From Thermoleophilia bacterium (lineage in GTDB: Bacteria; Actinomycetota; Thermoleophilia; Gaiellales; Gaiellaceae): 5,804 bases of DNA. Positions 5,089-5,804 of the stretch are shown here, one piece after another. The stretch covers positions 1-5,804 of the forward strand of contig JACVSB010000126.1 of the NCBI GenBank assembly GCA_014534155.1, written 5' to 3'. Positions within the stretch are counted from its first letter, which is position 1. Every line of letters begins with the position of its first letter. The notes below the pieces were generated by a model. That model saw only the letters and a list, made by a program, of their open reading frames with translations, was not told where the DNA came from and ran no database searches. Made by a program: the position numbers and the translations under genes.

Positions 5089-5804
5089 CCCGTCGACTCG
5101 ACGACGCCCGCGAGGCGAACGCCCGCGCCCGCCACGCACGAGGCCACGTATGCCTTGGGCGTGACCGCCGCGCAGGCTCTCCGCTTGCCCTCGTCCGCGG
5201 GCTCCAAGTTGCCGAGGATCGTGCCGATCCCCCGGAAGCAGCGCGGCCGGAGCGACTCGCCGATGCGGCGGCAGAGCTCGGACGCGCGCCGTCCGTTGGC
5301 GTAGTTCGAGGTCATGTCGCGGGCGGCCCCGTAGACGCAGCTCCCCTCGTAGGCGCCGGCGTAGCTGCACAGGCGCGCGGCCTCGGCAGCGTCCTGGCGC
5401 GTGGAGCCCGACGCGTCACGCCCGTACGACTCGAAGCAGACCCCGATCCACTCGTGCTCGACGCGCCTGCACGTCTCCGCCGTCTTCCGCCACTCGAACC
5501 CGTTCAGCTCGTTGATCCGCGACGTGACCATCAAGTAGCAGTAGAGCTTGTGCCGCTCCTGCACGGCGTCGCACGGGTAGACCGGGTCGTCGTCGCGGAG
5601 CCATTTCGACTTGACGCCGTAGGTGGAGGACAGATTCTCCATGAAGACGCCGCCCGTGCAGGACGTCTGATCCCACTCCGTTCGGAGGCGGTCGCAGATC
5701 CGAAGCGAGAAGGGCAGGTTGTAGCCGGAGTAGATCATGAGCCCGTGCCCGAGCCCGTGCACGCACTGGTAGAGGAGGAACGTCGTGCTCTCGATCCCCG
5801 GGTC
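5085..5804 (-). CDS. Cysteine-repeat protein of unknown function (partial; N-terminus outside window)
   Basis: The 239 visible residues are the C-terminal part; the frame stays open through base 5804, so the GTG at 5762 is internal. I do not recognise the family. Thirteen Cys (14, 37, 49, 78, 89, 112, 123, 146, 156, 178, 189, 211, 223, counted from base 5804) alternate at spacings of about 22-23 (once 29) and 10-12, a period near 34 residues. After every second Cys comes C-[V/T/Y/F]-x-(G)-x, e.g. CVHGLGHG (14-21), CVYGAA (156-161), CFRGIG (189-194) and CVAGAG (223-228). This suggests helical hairpins stapled by disulfides, hence export, though the signal peptide would be outside the window. 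His16 and His20 sit near Cys14 and might bind a metal. No transmembrane segment is seen. It is convergent with the coiled-coil gene, their stops overlapping in CTAG. Confidence 0.82.
   Translation of the reverse strand, partial: DPGIESTTFLLYQCVHGLGHGLMIYSGYNLPFSLRICDRLRTEWDQTSCTGGVFMENLSSTYGVKSKWLRDDDPVYPCDAVQERHKLYCYLMVTSRINELNGFEWRKTAETCRRVEHEWIGVCFESYGRDASGSTRQDAAEAARLCSYAGAYEGSCVYGAARDMTSNYANGRRASELCRRIGESLRPRCFRGIGTILGNLEPADEGKRRACAAVTPKAYVASCVAGAGVRLAGVVESTG
5136..5765 (-). repeat. About 34-residue Cys-based tandem protein repeat (six units plus a partial)
   Basis: Units run from Cys to Cys at residues 14-49, 49-89, 89-123, 123-156, 156-189 and 189-223, with a partial unit from 223 to the end. 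Each has one internal Cys 10-12 residues before the next unit. Unit lengths are 35, 40, 34, 33, 33 and 34. The second is longer because of an insert rich in Asp, Lys and Trp (about 64-74). Sequence identity between units is low outside the Cys and the residues just after them, so this is an old structural repeat, not a recent DNA duplication. Confidence 0.7.

Noticed and set aside
1..5804. tRNA/rRNA genes, CRISPR arrays, insertion sequences or phage genes
   Set aside because: I saw no tRNA-like cloverleaf, no regularly spaced direct DNA repeats, and no transposase or integrase motifs.

Overview
The window is very GC-rich, tightly packed bacterial DNA. Strong third-position G/C bias, abundant GTG/TTG starts, overlapping genes and leaderless-looking start regions fit a high-GC actinobacterial lineage, perhaps Thermoleophilia. 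That placement is an inference from style; no phylogenetic marker is present.

Minus strand, about 3982 down to 1: a cobalamin (vitamin B12) uptake operon. A -35/-10 pair (3954-3982) precedes a cobalamin riboswitch (about 3796-3956) with a recognisable B12 box. Five genes follow in one direction: a Sec-secreted DUF4430 (transcobalamin-C-terminal-like) protein (3028-3765), a DUF4430 lipoprotein (2279-3025), an ECF transporter T component (1578-2282), a single polypeptide carrying both ECF ATPase domains (247-1587), and the start of a cobalamin-type ECF S component that leaves the window at base 1. Gaps are 2 nt or negative, and all five genes start with GTG or TTG. The proposed pathway is: the extracytoplasmic DUF4430 proteins capture the corrinoid and pass it to the membrane S component, and EcfT plus the fused ATPase power uptake. 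When B12 is sufficient, the riboswitch lowers expression.

Plus strand, 4013-5088: a small VanZ-family membrane protein, overlapped by one base by a degenerate HAD-like protein, then a 60-nt gap with a strong palindrome, then a 74-residue coiled-coil protein. Both transcription units have a TAnnAT -10-like hexamer 7-8 nt before a start codon, which suggests leaderless mRNAs.

Minus strand, 5804 down to 5085: the C-terminal 239 residues of a cysteine-rich protein whose 13 Cys recur with a period of about 34 residues. It looks like a disulfide-stapled helical repeat protein of unrecognised family. Its stop codon overlaps the convergent stop of the coiled-coil gene.

The most interesting content is the riboswitch-controlled ECF operon with two different transcobalamin-like capture proteins and a fused ATPase whose first half lacks the switch histidine, followed by the Cys-repeat protein.
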